The notes: generated from the letters alone by a model not told the origin. 64,000 nt of DNA from Reclinomonas americana ATCC 50394 (GCA_048213135.1 PS015164.1:1-64000); one strand, 5' to 3'. Counted from the stretch's first letter, positions 22,777-37,169 are shown. Made by a program: numbers and translations.

Positions 22777-23976
22777 ATGATGCTGTTTGTGCGAAGAGCA
22801 GCACCACTGCTGCCACTCACTCGTCGACTCACCTACAAGCCAGCTGCACCAGTGCAACCCACCAACATTTCATACAAACGCGCAGAAAAGGCATCGTGTG
22901 CATACTCTTTCTCTCTTTCTCCTTTGCTTCTCTCTCTCATTGACACAGACGTTGCATGTGGACTTTGAGGATGGGCGGAGGTTCCGGTTCCTGGCCGAGT
23001 TCCTGCGCGTGGAGAGTCCGTCTGCGGAGACAAAGGGATATGGAGCGGCTGCAGGGAAGGCGAAGGTGCGATGAGAGAGAGAGAGAGAGAAGAAGAAGAA
23101 GAAGAAGTAGAGGAGAGGAGAGGTGAGGAGAGGAGAGGGAGGGTCTCACTCCACAGCTCGCGCTGCATTATTCACCTCGTTCATCGCCAAGTTGTCCAAG
23201 CAGGATTTATCCTGCTTCTCTGCATTGTGGTGTCCCCACTCTCCTTGCTCGCCGTCTGCAGTTCAGTTGTGATCGTGCTGCTCTTCCCTTTTTGCAGACC
23301 GTGACACATGGCGATCATTCCTCTTGCCCTTGCCTCTCTGCAGTCTTCTTCACGAATCCATTCGGCTCTCCTTTCATCCCGCTCGTACTGTTCTCTTCCT
23401 CCACTGCAGACCGCGACACACCTTGGCGATCTTTGCATTTGCCTCTCTGCCTCGCCATGTCCAGCATTCCGCTCTCCTTTCTCACTGTCTGCAGTCGTGA
23501 TCATGCTGCTCTTCCCCTGTTGCAGACCGTGACACGCCCTTGGCGATCATTCTCCTTTGCCCTTGTCTTTCTGAAATCCATTTACAGTATTCCGCTCTCC
23601 TCCTTCGCCCTTCTCTTCTGCAGACCTCGGCGCCTCACCTGTCTTTCCTTCTCGTTCGCGTTCCGCTCACCTCCTTCCCCTGTTCCTTCCCCCTTGCCCC
23701 TTCTCCCTTTCCTCCTCCTCGCAGATCGTGACCGCCCGTCGCGGCGTCTCCATCATCGGCATGGAGCAGACTGGTCGCTACGGCCTGCGCATCACCTTTG
23801 ACGATCTGCACGAGACGGGCATCTACTCATGGGAGTACTTGTACTGGCTGGGCCTCAACAAGACGCGCCTCATGCGCGAGTACGTGCGAGAACTGCGCGC
23901 CCGCGGTCTTTCGCGAGATCGACGGCAGCGCAAGTCATCTTCTCCTTCTCCAACACCACCGGGAGTCGTCAAGTGA
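22777..23976 (+). CDS. DUF971 domain protein, probably mitochondrial, 147 aa
   Basis: Exons 22777-22851, 22949-23065, 23725-23976 (444 nt). The first exon encodes MMLFVRRAAPLLPLTRRLTY, a typical Arg-rich, acid-free mitochondrial presequence. The DUF971 core is split by the second intron: LHVDFEDGRRFRFLAEFLR, then YGLRITFDDLHETGIYSWEYL. DUF971 is the N-terminal domain of gamma-butyrobetaine hydroxylases and also occurs alone in small proteins. No dioxygenase domain follows, so this is the stand-alone form; stand-alone forms have been linked to iron-sulfur or mitochondrial functions, which I cannot confirm here. The exon 1 donor is my choice among alternatives; GTGCAA keeps phase. The stop is 40 bp from the convergent lipase stop. 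Confidence 0.82.
23260..23640 (+). repeat. Degenerate ~100-118 bp tandem repeat with acceptor-like sites in DUF971 intron 2
   Basis: Units contain a pyrimidine run, GCAGACC and GTGACAC, then TTGGCGATC. Acceptor-like sites recur near 23294, 23404, 23522 and 23619. The real acceptor is at 23724, followed by ATCGTGACC, so the units look like copies of the intron end plus exon start. Confidence 0.7.
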
Positions 23977-24016
23977 AATATATAGAACTCGCCATTGTCG
24001 TCGTCGTCGTCGCCCC

Positions 24017-26398
24017 TCATGCCTGGAAGAACTTTTTCCACGCCTTGGCCTTGTCGGCAAGCGTCTCGCGAGCCGATGCCGACTGTTCGGGGGCGGATGC
24101 ACCAATTGACCAGTCGGGCGGCGTTGCACCGACGTGAGACATGGCACTGGCGACGGCGTTCTCGTACGTGGTCACCGTGTGATCGGAGATCATGGTCGGC
24201 GACAGGCGGATGCGCAGGTACTCGCCGCGAGACGACACTCGTGGTCGCCAGGAAACCGGGGCGGGGGTGGTGCTGCTGCTGCTGCTGCTCGCAGAGGTGT
24301 TGGAGGCGAACATGGGCGACGACAACTGGTTACGCGCCGTGGCGACTGCATTGGCCACGGCGGCGGCCGAGCGTTGGAGCACGGGGACGGGCGTCGCCAC
24401 GTCACCCGTGTTCGGATCAATGCCACCAGTGGCTTCAGCAGCAGCACCGGCGGCGGCGGCGGCATCCTTGTTGAGGGTCGCCGCCATGGCCGCCTGGCGC
24501 AGCTTGGAGATGCGCTCCGTGACGTTGGTGACTAGGGCGCTCAGCTCAAACCCGGCTGTAGATGTTGACGCGGCGTTGCTCTTGGTGGTGGACGTGGCGG
24601 CCGCAAAGGGGTTGTGTGGCAGCTGGATGGGAACCGGCGCGGGTGGAACCACAGTGTCTGTGCGGGGGAGAGAGTAAGAGAGAGAGATGGAGAGAGCATT
24701 GCAGGAAGAGAAGCGTGAAACTCACCTGGAATCACGCGCGCCAGCTGAATGATGCGACCGGGCACGCCCAGTGTGGTGGAATCTGTCTCGCTCCACTGGC
24801 CCAGACTGCGGTGCGAGAGCACAGAGATATGACAGTGGAAGGAAGTCGTGCGACAAAAACGAGAAGAGTATTACCTATAGGTCAGCGTGAGCGGCACGAG
24901 GTCGCGCTGCACGCGTGAGAACTCGTCCACAAATGTGTTGAGGGAGGAGATGGAGAGGCGCGGAATGATATCGTCACCCGCCACCACCGACACCACGTGA
25001 TCCTGCAGTACTTCGCTCACAGCAGCCGAGCCGCAGGGTGGGACTGTGTGGGACACAAGAATGAGCGGGGGTGCGAAGAACAAGGGATGGGGGAAATATA
25101 TGGCACTCAACTGGCAAATGCGTAGCACTTGACTTTGCACTGCACGTGCTCCTCTGCGAAGAAAGCACAGTGAGATGGAAAGGAGGGCGCAGAAGTGATG
25201 CAGGTCAACGCACGCAACTCTGCACAATCAGGTATGCTGCGCAATGACAAGGGTGAGCAAAAAAGCATGATCTCAGCAAAGGGTACGCGCGACGCAACTC
25301 AAGAGCGCCGCCACTCCGCCACCCAATGAGTGCCCACAAATGTACAGAGTCTCATTCGGGTTCTGGGTGAGCGACTGGAACCACGGCTTCTCCTCGATCT
25401 GCTTGTACACGAACACGGCAGCCTTCCACACACCCCAGTGAACCCACACATCGCCGTCGCCCACATGTGCCTCCTGCACAGATGGAAAAAGTGAGAAGTG
25501 CGGAGCATGCACTTTCCGCCTCCCGCTCCCAGACGCACCTCCAGTGGCTCTTCTCCCGAAAACCGCAAATCCGTAACCACATCGTGCACACTCTCCGTTC
25601 CTCGAATCGTCAGTACCACGCGCTCTTCACCGAGCTTGCCGGGGATGCCCTCGCCCACCTGCTCCCGCACCACGCAGAATACTGGCTGTAGCGCAGAGTT
25701 GCGCTTCTCCTCTTGCAGCACCACTCCCAGCGGACCGTGACCGGTGCGATACAAGGTGCGCGCATGTCGGAAAAACCACCCGACCTCGTACATCTCCTCG
25801 ACGGTTGGCGTCAGCTTGCTAAACACTCCGAACACATTGTCGAGCAACTCGGAGCGCTTGTCGCGGTACGCGGCCAGCGCTCGCATCCACACACAACGGT
25901 CCATCCAGTCTTGCAAGTCGCGCACGTCGCGCACCGTCACGTGCATGAGCGACAGCAGATCCAACATGGTCGCCAGCTGACTCTGCCCGACACTGCGTGG
26001 CGGGAGTGAGAAGGTGGAGAGAAAGAGGAAGAGTGGAGGAGGGAAAGGAGAGAGACGCAACAACGACGCCGCAATGTCGTACAGCCAGCTGACACTCTTT
26101 TGCACTCTGCAGAGCACGGTAAGAGCGCGTCTCCAGCCCTGCGTGTTGGTGAGCATCGCAACTGTGGATCCGCGACTGCGACTGTCGGTGGTGGTGCCTG
26201 ATTGGTGGTACTGCTGCTGGTCAGCGTGGCACTCAGTGCCTGCTCCCACTTTTTTGTCAGAAACGCGCTGGCTCCACGGGCCTGCGAACAGCATGTTAAC
26301 TACAAGCAGCGACAACGGTGCATGTGGAGGTCAAGGTGAATGCTCACCTTGACCGTGAGCTTCTCCAGGGCGACGGGTGGCGAGGCGAGGCGGGAGGC
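24017..26398 (-). CDS. Class 3 (diacylglycerol-type) lipase, N-terminus unresolved
   Basis: Serine lipase of the alpha/beta hydrolase fold. Exons from the 3' end: 24017-24657, 24726-24805, 24875-25043, 25112-25153, 25299-25473, 25539-25992, 26068-26161, 26233-26281, 26348-26398; 1755 nt with matching phases, so 584 residues are visible. VVLTIRGTESVHDVVTDL is the beta3/oxyanion region, YICGHSLGGGVAALL the nucleophile elbow, and CYAFAIPPCGS then VVAGDDIIPRLS follow as in DAG lipases. The C-terminal exon encodes an Ala/Ser-rich tail of about 210 residues ending WKKFFQA. No in-frame ATG precedes the exon at 26348, so at least one short 5' exon is missing from this model. Convergent with DUF971, divergent from myotubularin. 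Confidence 0.85.
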
Positions 26399-26439
26399 CT
26401 GTGGAAACGGAGCATGAGGAAAGGAAGGAGAGCGGCTTG

Positions 26440-26717
26440 TCTCGACATTGTTCTTCAATCAACACGCAGCGTCCTCTCTCAGTCTGATCCAAGCTTCTGG
26501 TCACACATCCCTTGCTAATCTTGTCTCTTCACGCTGTTCTTCTGTTTCTGATCAATGCCGTCTGCCTTCCTCTCGCCAGTTCATCGCTTGCCTTCTGCAT
26601 CCTCCACTCTCTCCTCTTTCTTTCTCTCTTTGTTGTTCCTGAATGACCGATTCTGATCGTCGTTGTCTGCCTTCCTCGCTCACATGTGTTCTTACCAGAC
26701 CATCACTTGCTTCCTCT

Positions 26718-26760
<43 letters not shown>

Positions 26761-26900
26761 CTCTCTCTCAATCTCTGCAGTTCCTTATCTGCGATCCTGA
26801 TCATCGTCGTCTGCCTTCCTCTCACATATCCCTTACTGCGCATCCCCTTCTGCATCCTCCTCTCTCTCTCTCTCTCTCTCTCTTCTCTTCTCTTCTCTTC
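26440..26900 (+). repeat. Degenerate tandem repeats and CT microsatellites upstream of myotubularin
   Basis: Units containing CTGATC-related sequence then GTCTGCCTTCCTC and a CCAG or GCAG appear near 26555, 26660 and 26795, with CT runs between them. They fill the interval between the divergent lipase and myotubularin genes. Confidence 0.6.
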
Positions 26901-26984
26901 TCTCCGCCCTCTATTTCCGAACACTCTGCAAGAATATCCTCCCACTCTCTCTCACCTTTGCTGCAGCATCCTCCGTCGCCGGCG

Positions 26985-27107
26985 ATGCAGCAGCCGGAGC
27001 ACTGCGTCGCACAAAAGACATGCGCGACTGTGCAAACACCCGCCAAAACATTCACACAAGAAGAAGCAGTGANNNNNNNNNNNNNNNNNNNNTCGTCCTT
27101 CCCTACC

Positions 27108-27146
<39 letters not shown>

Positions 27147-30100
27147 GGACTCTGCACTTCCGGGCGAGGGCATTGAGCTGTCGTGTCGACCGACCTTCTA
27201 TCTGCAAGCTGAAGGCTCTGCGGTGGCCGGCACTCTGCTGGTGACTCCGTTCCGCTTGGTGTTCCTGCCTGAGGTGAGCAAGGAGAGAGACAGGAGAAGA
27301 TGGAGGCGAAGAAGACGAAAGAAGAAGAAGGGGGAGGAGGAGGAGGAGGATATGAAGAAGAAGGGAAAGAAGCAAGAGACAACGAAGGGGAAGCGCAACA
27401 ACTGACAGACTGCCAGTGCATGCCAGTTGACTCCCTCGCTTCTTCGTCTTCGTTCGTCTTCTTCGCCTCCTCTTCTCCTTCTTCTTCTTTTTGTTGTTCT
27501 TGTTCTTCTTCTTCCTCTTCTTCTTGTTCTTGTTCTTCTTCTTCTCCTCCTCCTTCTCTCTCTCTGTCTTCTTCTTCTTTTTCTTCTTCTTGTTGTTCTA
27601 GTTGTTCTTCTTCTTGGTTTTTCTTGTTCTTCTTCCTGTTCTCCTTCTTCTTCTCTTCTTCTTCTTCTTCTTCTTCTTCTTCTTCTTCTTCTTCTTCTCC
27701 TTCTTCTTCCTCCTCTTCTTCTTTTCCTCTCCCCTCTCTCCCACCCTCACCATCTCCTTCTCCCTGACTGGTCTTTTGGTGATAGGATCGTGCGGCGGCT
27801 GNNNNNNNNNNNNNNNNNNNNACGGTGCAGTTGGTCTGTCGATTCCACTGCTGTCGATCTACTCGTGCAAGAAAGTGGGCGGGCGCTCGAGTCGTGGCGA
27901 TCATTCGTATCAGTTGGTGATCAAGAGCAAGGATATTCGCATGGCGCGCTTCTCGTTGGATTCGCGGCAGAGGACTCGCAAGGTGTGTGCGAGGAAGGAG
28001 GGTGCAATTTGAGTCGGCAGTTTGGTTTCCTTCGTGAGTCTGTCGAAGACCTGCGACTCTGTTCCTGTCTTCGCTCTTCTCTGCATCCCGCTGTCGCTGG
28101 ACTCATTGTTCTCTCTGTTGTGGTCCGCCTTGTCACGACCTTTTTTGTCCTGTCCTCCTCTCACCACTTCCCCCTTCCCCTCACTACCCCTCCATCCCAC
28201 CAGGGCCTCTGCGCGCTCGTCAAGCGCCTCATGCGCCCAAGCCGCATCGACGACACGTTTGCCATCAAGTACGCGCGCGGCGCGCGGCGGAACACCGGTG
28301 ACGTGGACGGCTGGACGCTGTATGTGCCGGAGGTGGAGTTTGCGCGCCAGCGTGCCGTCACGGGCGGCGGCGGGTGGCGGGCGTCGGACGTGAATCGCGA
28401 GTTTGCGCTGTGCGAGACGTATCCGGAGGTTCTGATTCGTTGCGTGATGTGACCAGAACTCAAGGAGGTTCTCTCTCTCTCTCCGGCGCTCACCGCGGAT
28501 TGCATCGCCACACAGAGCCGATCCCTGCCGACAATGAGTTGCTGTCGGAGGTGGCCGGCTTCCGCTCCAAGGCACGCATCCCTACGCTGTCGTGGATGTC
28601 GCGAGAGACAGGCGCCAGTATTTGTCGCTGCTCGCAGCCGCTGGTGAGTGCGTGCGCAGCCGAGAGAATCCATGCCGACGACTGCTCACGTCCTCCAACC
28701 AGGTGGGAGTCTTCAAGCGCACCTCGGAGGCCGATCAGCGACTCCTGACGCTGATTCGGCAGGCCAATCCGCAGGGAGCAGTGGAGAAGCTGCTGGTGAT
28801 TGATGCGCGGCCGCAGGCAAGCGCCACCGCCAATCGGGCGTTCCGTGGTGCCGGCGCCGAGTCGACCTCCGCCTACAGCGACATTGAGATTGAGTTTATG
28901 GACATTCAGAATATTCACGCCATTCGCGATAGTTTCCGCAAGGTGAGCGTGGAGGGGGAAGGGAGGAAGGGAGGAGAGAGAGTGACGATAACAGTGGATT
29001 GTGAAAGCAAAGGGCAGGTTGTCATCAACCTGTGAAGAACAATGAGATCGGCAGATTGAGAGAGAAAGAGAGGAATATGGAGGCGGGTACCACGAGAAAT
29101 CCTGAGCAACAGAACAAGCACAGAGACTGGAAGATGTGAGAGAGAGGGAGAGAGTGGCGATAACAATAAGGGCAGATTGTGATGTGACTCGGAAGATCGA
29201 GGGAGATGAATAATGAGATCGGCAGATTGATAGAGTTGAGAGAGGGGGACAAAGAGAATGAGCAAGAGACAGTAATGAGACTGGAAGACTAGAGGGAGAG
29301 AGTGATGAGTGGCAAAGCGACAGCACAGATACTCGAGTTGGAAGACCGTAGATTGTGAAGAAGGCGGAGATGTGAGTGGTGAGAGAGATACTTGAGAGAG
29401 TGTGTGAGAAAAATAGCAAGAGACTACGTTTGAGAACGAAAAGGAAAAANNNNNNNNNNNNNNNNNNNNGCTCTCTCTCCTCCCTCCTCTCCTCCCTCCT
29501 CTCTCTCTCTCTCTCCCTCTCTCCCTCCCTCTCTCTCCCCTTTGCTCACCGTTGCCCTTTCCATTCCCCCCCCTCTGGCAGATCATCGACCTGTGTGAGG
29601 CCGACTCGAATGCGGTGCTCGACAGCTTCATGAAGGACGTGGACGACTCGGGATGGTTGCGGCACATTCGCTTCATCATGTCGGGTGTGCGCCGCATTGT
29701 GAACGCCGTGCACCTGCAACGTCAGTCGGTGCTGGTGCACTGCACGGACGGGTGGGATCGGTGAGTGGCGAGGAGATGGCCTTCTCTCCCCCTTCTCTCT
29801 CTTCTCGCTCACGTGTCACGTACAGAACCTCGCAATTGACGTCGCTCGCGGAACTGTGCATGGACCCTTTCTACCGCACCATGGAGGGCTTTTGCATTCT
29901 GATCGAGAAGTCGTGGTTGAGCTTTGGACACAAGTTTGGCGAGCGGCATGGTTTGCTTTGATCCACGCACACCCCCTGTTCTCTCTGTCCATGTTCTTCT
30001 CTCACACCATTCTCGTCATCGGCAGCGCACGGCATGAAGGACTTTTTCCACGACCAGAGTGCGCCGATTTTCCTGCAATTCATCGACTGTGTGTGGCAAA

Positions 30101-31124
30101 TCATGCAGCAGTATCCGGCCTCGTTCGAGTTTGACGAATCCATGCTCATCATTGTTATGGATGAGCTGTACAGCTGCCGCTTCGGCACGTTCTTGTTGAA
30201 TTCGATTCGCGAACGCAAGCAGGTGTGGTGGTGACTGAAATCACCCACGATGGAATTTGTTCTTGTGCTCACAACCGGCGACGACCAGGCACAACTGTCG
30301 GAGCGCACCGTGTCGCTGTGGACGTACATTCTCGGCCGGCGTGACCAGCTGCTGAATCCACTGTATGTGGACTCGCAGTCGCCGGCGGCGCTTCCGGAGG
30401 CCAGCAATGTGCTGCTGATTGACACGAGGTGAGCGATGATGTGTGATGAGGAGAGACTCGTCGATTGTGAAGCTCATTGCTTTCCTAGTATGTCATCACT
30501 GCGCTTCTGGACGCGGTACTACATGCGGTGGAGCTCGCAGCGCAGTCGTGAGGGTGCCGAAGGCGCTACATATCACTCTCGCGCGCTGCACAGTGTGCGC
30601 TACTTTAGGGAGCAAGGTGTGTGGCAGAGAAAGAAAGGGAGAGCCTTTACTGGGAGTTCACTGACTGAAAGCGCTGCGCAGCTGATGCGGCCGAGGGAAA
30701 GGTCGCACGATTGCAGGCACAGTTGGACACTGTGACGCGGTCGCACGAGCGAGTGCTCGATGTGGTGAGTGCGATGCCGTGTGGAGTGCCGTGTTGTTTG
30801 CTCATACTTCGTGCACAGCTCTCGGCGGTTCGCCAGCAGACCGCGGAGCACATGGATGCCGCGCTCGCCGCGCAGGTCGACTCGTGCCTCATCAGCGACG
30901 TCCCGCGCAATGTCAATGGGCAGAGCTCCGCGGCGGCGCCGTCGAGCAGTCCGCGTATGAGTGCCGCCGGGGCCATGGCTGCCGTGACTCACATTCCGCT
31001 GAATAGCAGCGGTGGCTCGCCGCGTGCTCCACGGCGGTTGCCGCAGACGTTGCCGGCGCCGCAACAGCATGCACTGTTGAATGGTGCGAGTGGCAGCGGT
31101 GGTGCAGCTGACCCGGCAAGGTGA
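26985..31124 (+). CDS. Active myotubularin phosphoinositide 3-phosphatase
   Basis: Removes the 3-phosphate from PI3P and PI(3,5)P2 on endosomal membranes. Exons: 26985-27068, 27148-27273, 27786-27982 (N run 27802-27821 inside), 28204-28438, 28516-28643, 28703-28942, 29582-29760, 29826-29950, 30026-30222, 30289-30428, 30489-30616, 30682-30764, 30819-31124. Domain order: PH-GRAM ([43 protein letters not shown]), then the phosphatase with [18 protein letters not shown] and the catalytic [15 protein letters not shown], a complete CX5R of the active myotubularin type. A short coiled coil ([34 protein letters not shown]) and a Ser/Pro/Ala-rich tail end the protein. Active-site Cys, Asp and Arg are all present. 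The C-terminal coiled coil suggests dimerisation, known for this family. N runs also lie in introns at 27073-27092 and 29450-29469. Confidence 0.94.
27420..27745 (+). repeat. TTC/CTT tract in myotubularin intron 2
   Basis: Mainly TTC and CTT with TTGTTC breaks, preceded by a GAA/GGA stretch near 27296-27370. The mirror-like purine then pyrimidine arrangement could form a hairpin in the transcript. Confidence 0.9.
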
Positions 31125-31852
31125 TGCGGTGGGGTGGGGGTTTTTTAACAGCAGAGAGAGAGAGAAAGGGGGGGGGGGGGGGGCGGTTTCCGTGGTGAAA
31201 GTTGCTTGGCTGAGAGGAGGAGATGAGGGGAGGGAGATTTGGCGTGTGCGCGTTTCCTCCCACAGAAATGGCAACGCCCGCCAGGTTCGTCTTTGTAGAT
31301 ACCACCGACTAACGGTGTGTTTCTCCAACAATTCGATCGCGTCGCAGTTTCGCGATCGGCTTTGAACGCAGATACGGCGATTTGACACACAAATCTCCGA
31401 TCGCGGTTTCAGAAGCACGTGCCTGTTGCCGCCAGTCGTCGTCTGTGTGGGCTTGGTCGTCATCATTGCCTGTTTGACGTTGCGCCACTTTTGAGCCAGC
31501 ACGCCATGACAGGCCACGAATCATGTTGCAGAAGAAGAAAAAAGACAAACCCGGCCTCGCCATCAGCAGCTCGATCCAGGCGACGTTTCCAGCAGAATCG
31601 AGTGCGTATGACAGCGCGCATCGCAGCCAGGTGTCCCGCGGGGCCCCAGCGAAGGAGACAATCGAAATTGCCGGACTGGCTGGTGGGTTGTCCCGTTTCA
31701 CCGATGCACATACATGACAAACCCGGCGACATCGCAGCGGGCGAGCGCCATTCGGGGATGAACAGCCTGGTATTAAACAATCAACGCTTTGTCGGAGACG
31801 AGACCACCTCGACTCTCCACCTCACTTCCTCATTGTTTCCGCCTCTCAACAA
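31125..31852. other. Intergenic stretch with poly-G run; no supported gene
   Basis: Contains 16 consecutive G at 31168-31183. Between about 31500 and 31760 all three minus frames and one plus frame stay open (for example RDTWLRCALSYALDSAGN on minus), but none has a family match, a splice pattern or a clear start. A short direct repeat GACAAACCCGGC occurs near 31543 and 31718. Confidence 0.45.
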
Positions 31853-31870
31853 GTCACAGTTGAGAGCACC
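31853..31870 (+). promoter_or_regulatory. Conserved 5' block before the gene A start codon
   Basis: GTCACAGTTGAGAGCACC lies a few bases before the ATG of gene A. An identical block precedes the ATG of paralogue B at 34971-34988. It may be a core promoter or 5' UTR element kept after duplication. Confidence 0.55.
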
Positions 31871-31875
31871 CTGAG

Positions 31876-34242
<2,367 letters not shown>

Positions 34243-34410
34243 TCGATCTGGATCAATGACGACGCCTCCACTGCTTTGCTTGCTTCACGGATCCGGACTC
34301 GGCTTTGCTTTGTTTGCCTGGCTTATGGCCTTTTCCCGAATTCGATTTGCCGTGTATGATCGCAGAAAACGATGTCTGTCTGCATGCAAGTGCGTCAAAT
34401 CCGCTGTATA

Positions 34411-34560
34411 ACCACGCTTATGAGGTGAAGATCGCAGTTCTCGACTTGTTCGGAGCTCCGAGAGCAAACACATACACACATGGAACCTGCTGCTGCCTCA
34501 AGATTGGTGTCTGTGTTGATATTTTGTACGGTTGTACATCAAGACAGCTGTTGCTAGCTT
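34411..34560 (-). repeat. Dispersed repeat, copy 1
   Basis: Shares CTTATG.GGTGAAGATCGCAG, the AACAAGTCGAGAACTGCG segment (other strand), AAGATTGGTGTCTGTGT and AAGACAGCTGTTGCT with copies near 52683 and 56571. It lies between the paralogues A and B. The element has no coding capacity here. Likely a remnant of a non-autonomous mobile element, which is inference. Confidence 0.65.
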
Positions 34561-34970
34561 GTTTGAAATCAGGACAACCCGAACAAAGACAACTGTCAGC
34601 TGCACTCACCGCACTGCGGCTGTGACGCAGCAGACACGAGCGTGTGCGTCATATCCAACGACCAGCCGAAGTGCAACCCGATCCTGCAGTGGAAACAAAT
34701 ATCGAAATTGTTCGATATCTCTGTTCTCGAGTTGTCGCGCGCTGAATTCGAGGGATGCGTTGCATCGGTAAAGACTGGCGTATTTCCTACTTGCCCATCG
34801 AAGCAACAGAAGGCGCTTGCTTCATGCAGCGTATTTCCGAACATATTGCACCGGTTCATCCGATAGATTTGTGGACCCAAAATATGTCAGAAACTTATTT
34901 GACGTGTTGTCGTGAGAGGGCGCACACAGCCGAGCATTGCGGTCTCTCGTCCGCCGCGTGTCTCCTCAAC

Positions 34971-34988
34971 GTCACAGTTGAGAGCACC
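34971..34988 (+). promoter_or_regulatory. Conserved 5' block before the gene B start codon
   Basis: Identical to the block before gene A (GTCACAGTTGAGAGCACC), followed by GCCGAG and ATGTC. Confidence 0.55.
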
Positions 34989-34993
34989 GCCGA

Positions 34994-37169
34994 GATGTCG
35001 TTGCGTTTTTGTGTGTGTGAGCTGCGATGTTGATCTCTCTTTTCCACCCTTTTTTTTGTGCATGTGTGTGTCCTTTTTTCTCGTGCTCCACTCTACTCAT
35101 TGGCACCCACAAAAACTTTCACTTTTCTGTGTGTCTTCTCTCGCGCGTCAACGTGTGACATGTCTGTTATTTGAACTGCATCACCGACGCGCGTTGTCTC
35201 GCTCTCTTTTTCTCTTTCTCACTCTCTCTCACTCTTTGTCTCGCTGTGTGTGTGTGTGTGCGGATGTAACTGTGTCTTTTCTTTCACTTGCTTCATTTTT
35301 TCTAATCTCTCTCTCCCCCGCTCCCCCACCCCTCCTCTCTCTCTCTCTCTTGTGCACGCACACTCTCTCATGCACCTCTCTTCTTGACATCCGCGCCATG
35401 ATCAACGTGCGACTTGTCTGTCTCCCGCAGTGCATGATTTTCCTTAAAATGACCCCACACACACTCACATTTTCGCCCCCACTCTCTCTCTCTCACACAC
35501 ACACAGTGGCCCACGCAAGAGTCGAAACTCGCAGTCGGGCCAGCAACTCCCTCCACCTCCTCTGGTTTGCGCACTGCCTGATTCGCGTGACTCCTCTCTC
35601 GCACACTGTCACTCACTTGTCTCTACAATCAGCATGTGATTCGAATCACCGCGCACGGAGATGGCTTTGCGACAATCCACGCTCCATCCGGCCGACTGCA
35701 CCTCTCCTTGGTCGACATCAACGGCTACGAGGTTCCACTATGGCGAGCATGCCGTGTCAGCGTCGATGACGCTGACCTCGCGGCCGTTGCGCTCCTCAAT
35801 CGGCGCATCAACTCGACCATGATCGTGTCGGCGAGTGGCGGTAGTTCGTTTGTCGTGCGTCTGATGGGCATGAACGGACATTCTGTGGATGTGCGAGTGG
35901 TGCTGACGCCGGAGCCGCCGCTGCCGCTGCCGCCACCGATCCAAGTTCGGGATCTGGGCGTTGGGTGGACCGACTTCACCGAGGGACCGCCGCGTGCGCG
36001 TGCGTTACTGACGTCGTTGCGCTATGTGCACCGAAACGTTTCCGACAAGAAGAAGAACAAGCGTGGGAAGCGTCCGAGCGATGGGCCTGCGGATGGCGAG
36101 CCGCCCGTGCGGCGCCAGCGGACAGACGCTGGTCAGGAGTCAATGGATGTGGATGCGCCGCGCCGGGCCGCGCGTTCTGTCGGCGATCTGCTGTTTGGAG
36201 ACAAGATCGAGGGCATGCGCGACGACAAGCCCGATGCCGAGGTCATCCTCGACCGTGATGAACCAGTGGCGGAAGAGTCTACTCGGAATCACCCGCCAGT
36301 TGCACCCAAGGACGCGGCATTTGCTTATGTGGACCCCCGTCTTGTGCGACTCCCAGACTGCGAAGGAGAGGACGCGGATGTTGCGAAGAGTCTGGTGACG
36401 GGCTTGCAGCTGCTCGCGTACTCTCCTGCCGAGTCGCCGCGATGGACACCACGACGTCAACAGCCGCCACCACCACCGCCGCCGCCGCCACCAATGCAGG
36501 CATTGCCGCCACCGCCGCCGCCGCCGCCGCCACCACCACCACCACCACCACCACCTCCGCCACCAATTCAGGCATTGCCGCCGCCGCCGCCACCACCACC
36601 ACCACCGCCGCAGCAAGTGTCGCGCGCCACCAACTTATTCGACTTCTACCGAGAGTCGTCGCCGCTGCCGCCACCACCGCCACCGCGAGCACAGCGCCAG
36701 CAACCGCAGCCGCAACCACAACCACAGCCACAGCCACTGCCACAGCCACAGCCGCTNNNNNNNNNNNNNNNNNNNNGTGTGCGTTAGTTGATTTGTTCCG
36801 CCTGTGTCTCCATGGCTGCAGTGGTGCGTCCGCTCGGTGAGTACGAAAAACTCAATTGTGCCCAGGAATAAGGGCCGTATTCTCTTTCTCCTTCTTGTCT
36901 TCTCTTTCGTTTTATCGCGTCTTCTGACGTGCACGTCAACTGCATGTTTCTTCTCGTTACCATCTCCCGATTGCTCGTATATACTGCATTGTGGGGGCTT
37001 TCTGTCGATATCTTCTTCCTTTTTCCCCTCATCTTCTTCCTTCCTCTCCTTTCGAATTCTCGTTCTTCATGGTGTTGTGTTGTGTTGTGTTGTGTTCTCT
37101 TTGCCATTCTCCCTCCTGTGTTGCCTCGTGTACATGCGTTTTCCGTCACCGAGTGCAATGAACAGCTGA
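34994..37169 (+). CDS. Unrecognised family, tandem paralogue B
   Basis: Exons 34994-34998 (ATGTC, GTTGCG donor), 35507-35564, 35633 to about 36756, a segment after N run 36757-36776 ending near 36838, and 37154-37169. Exon 2 gives SGPRKSRNSQSGQQLPPPPL, alignable with gene A. The shared region has SGRLHLSL, VPLWRACRV, SASGGSSFVVRL, ARALLTSLRYVHR, then a basic block (GKRPSDGPA, PPVRRQRTDAG). Poly-Pro runs are much longer than in A, with two MQALPPP-type units, then a Gln-Pro run into the gap. The segment after the gap aligns with gene A in DNA but in a shifted reading frame (ALVDLFRLCLHG). The last exon gives AMNS. The frame near the gap is not certain. Confidence 0.6.

Noticed and set aside
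31300-31860. tRNA or other small RNA gene in the spacer
   Set aside because: No box A/box B pair or cloverleaf could be seen here or in the other spacers I checked.
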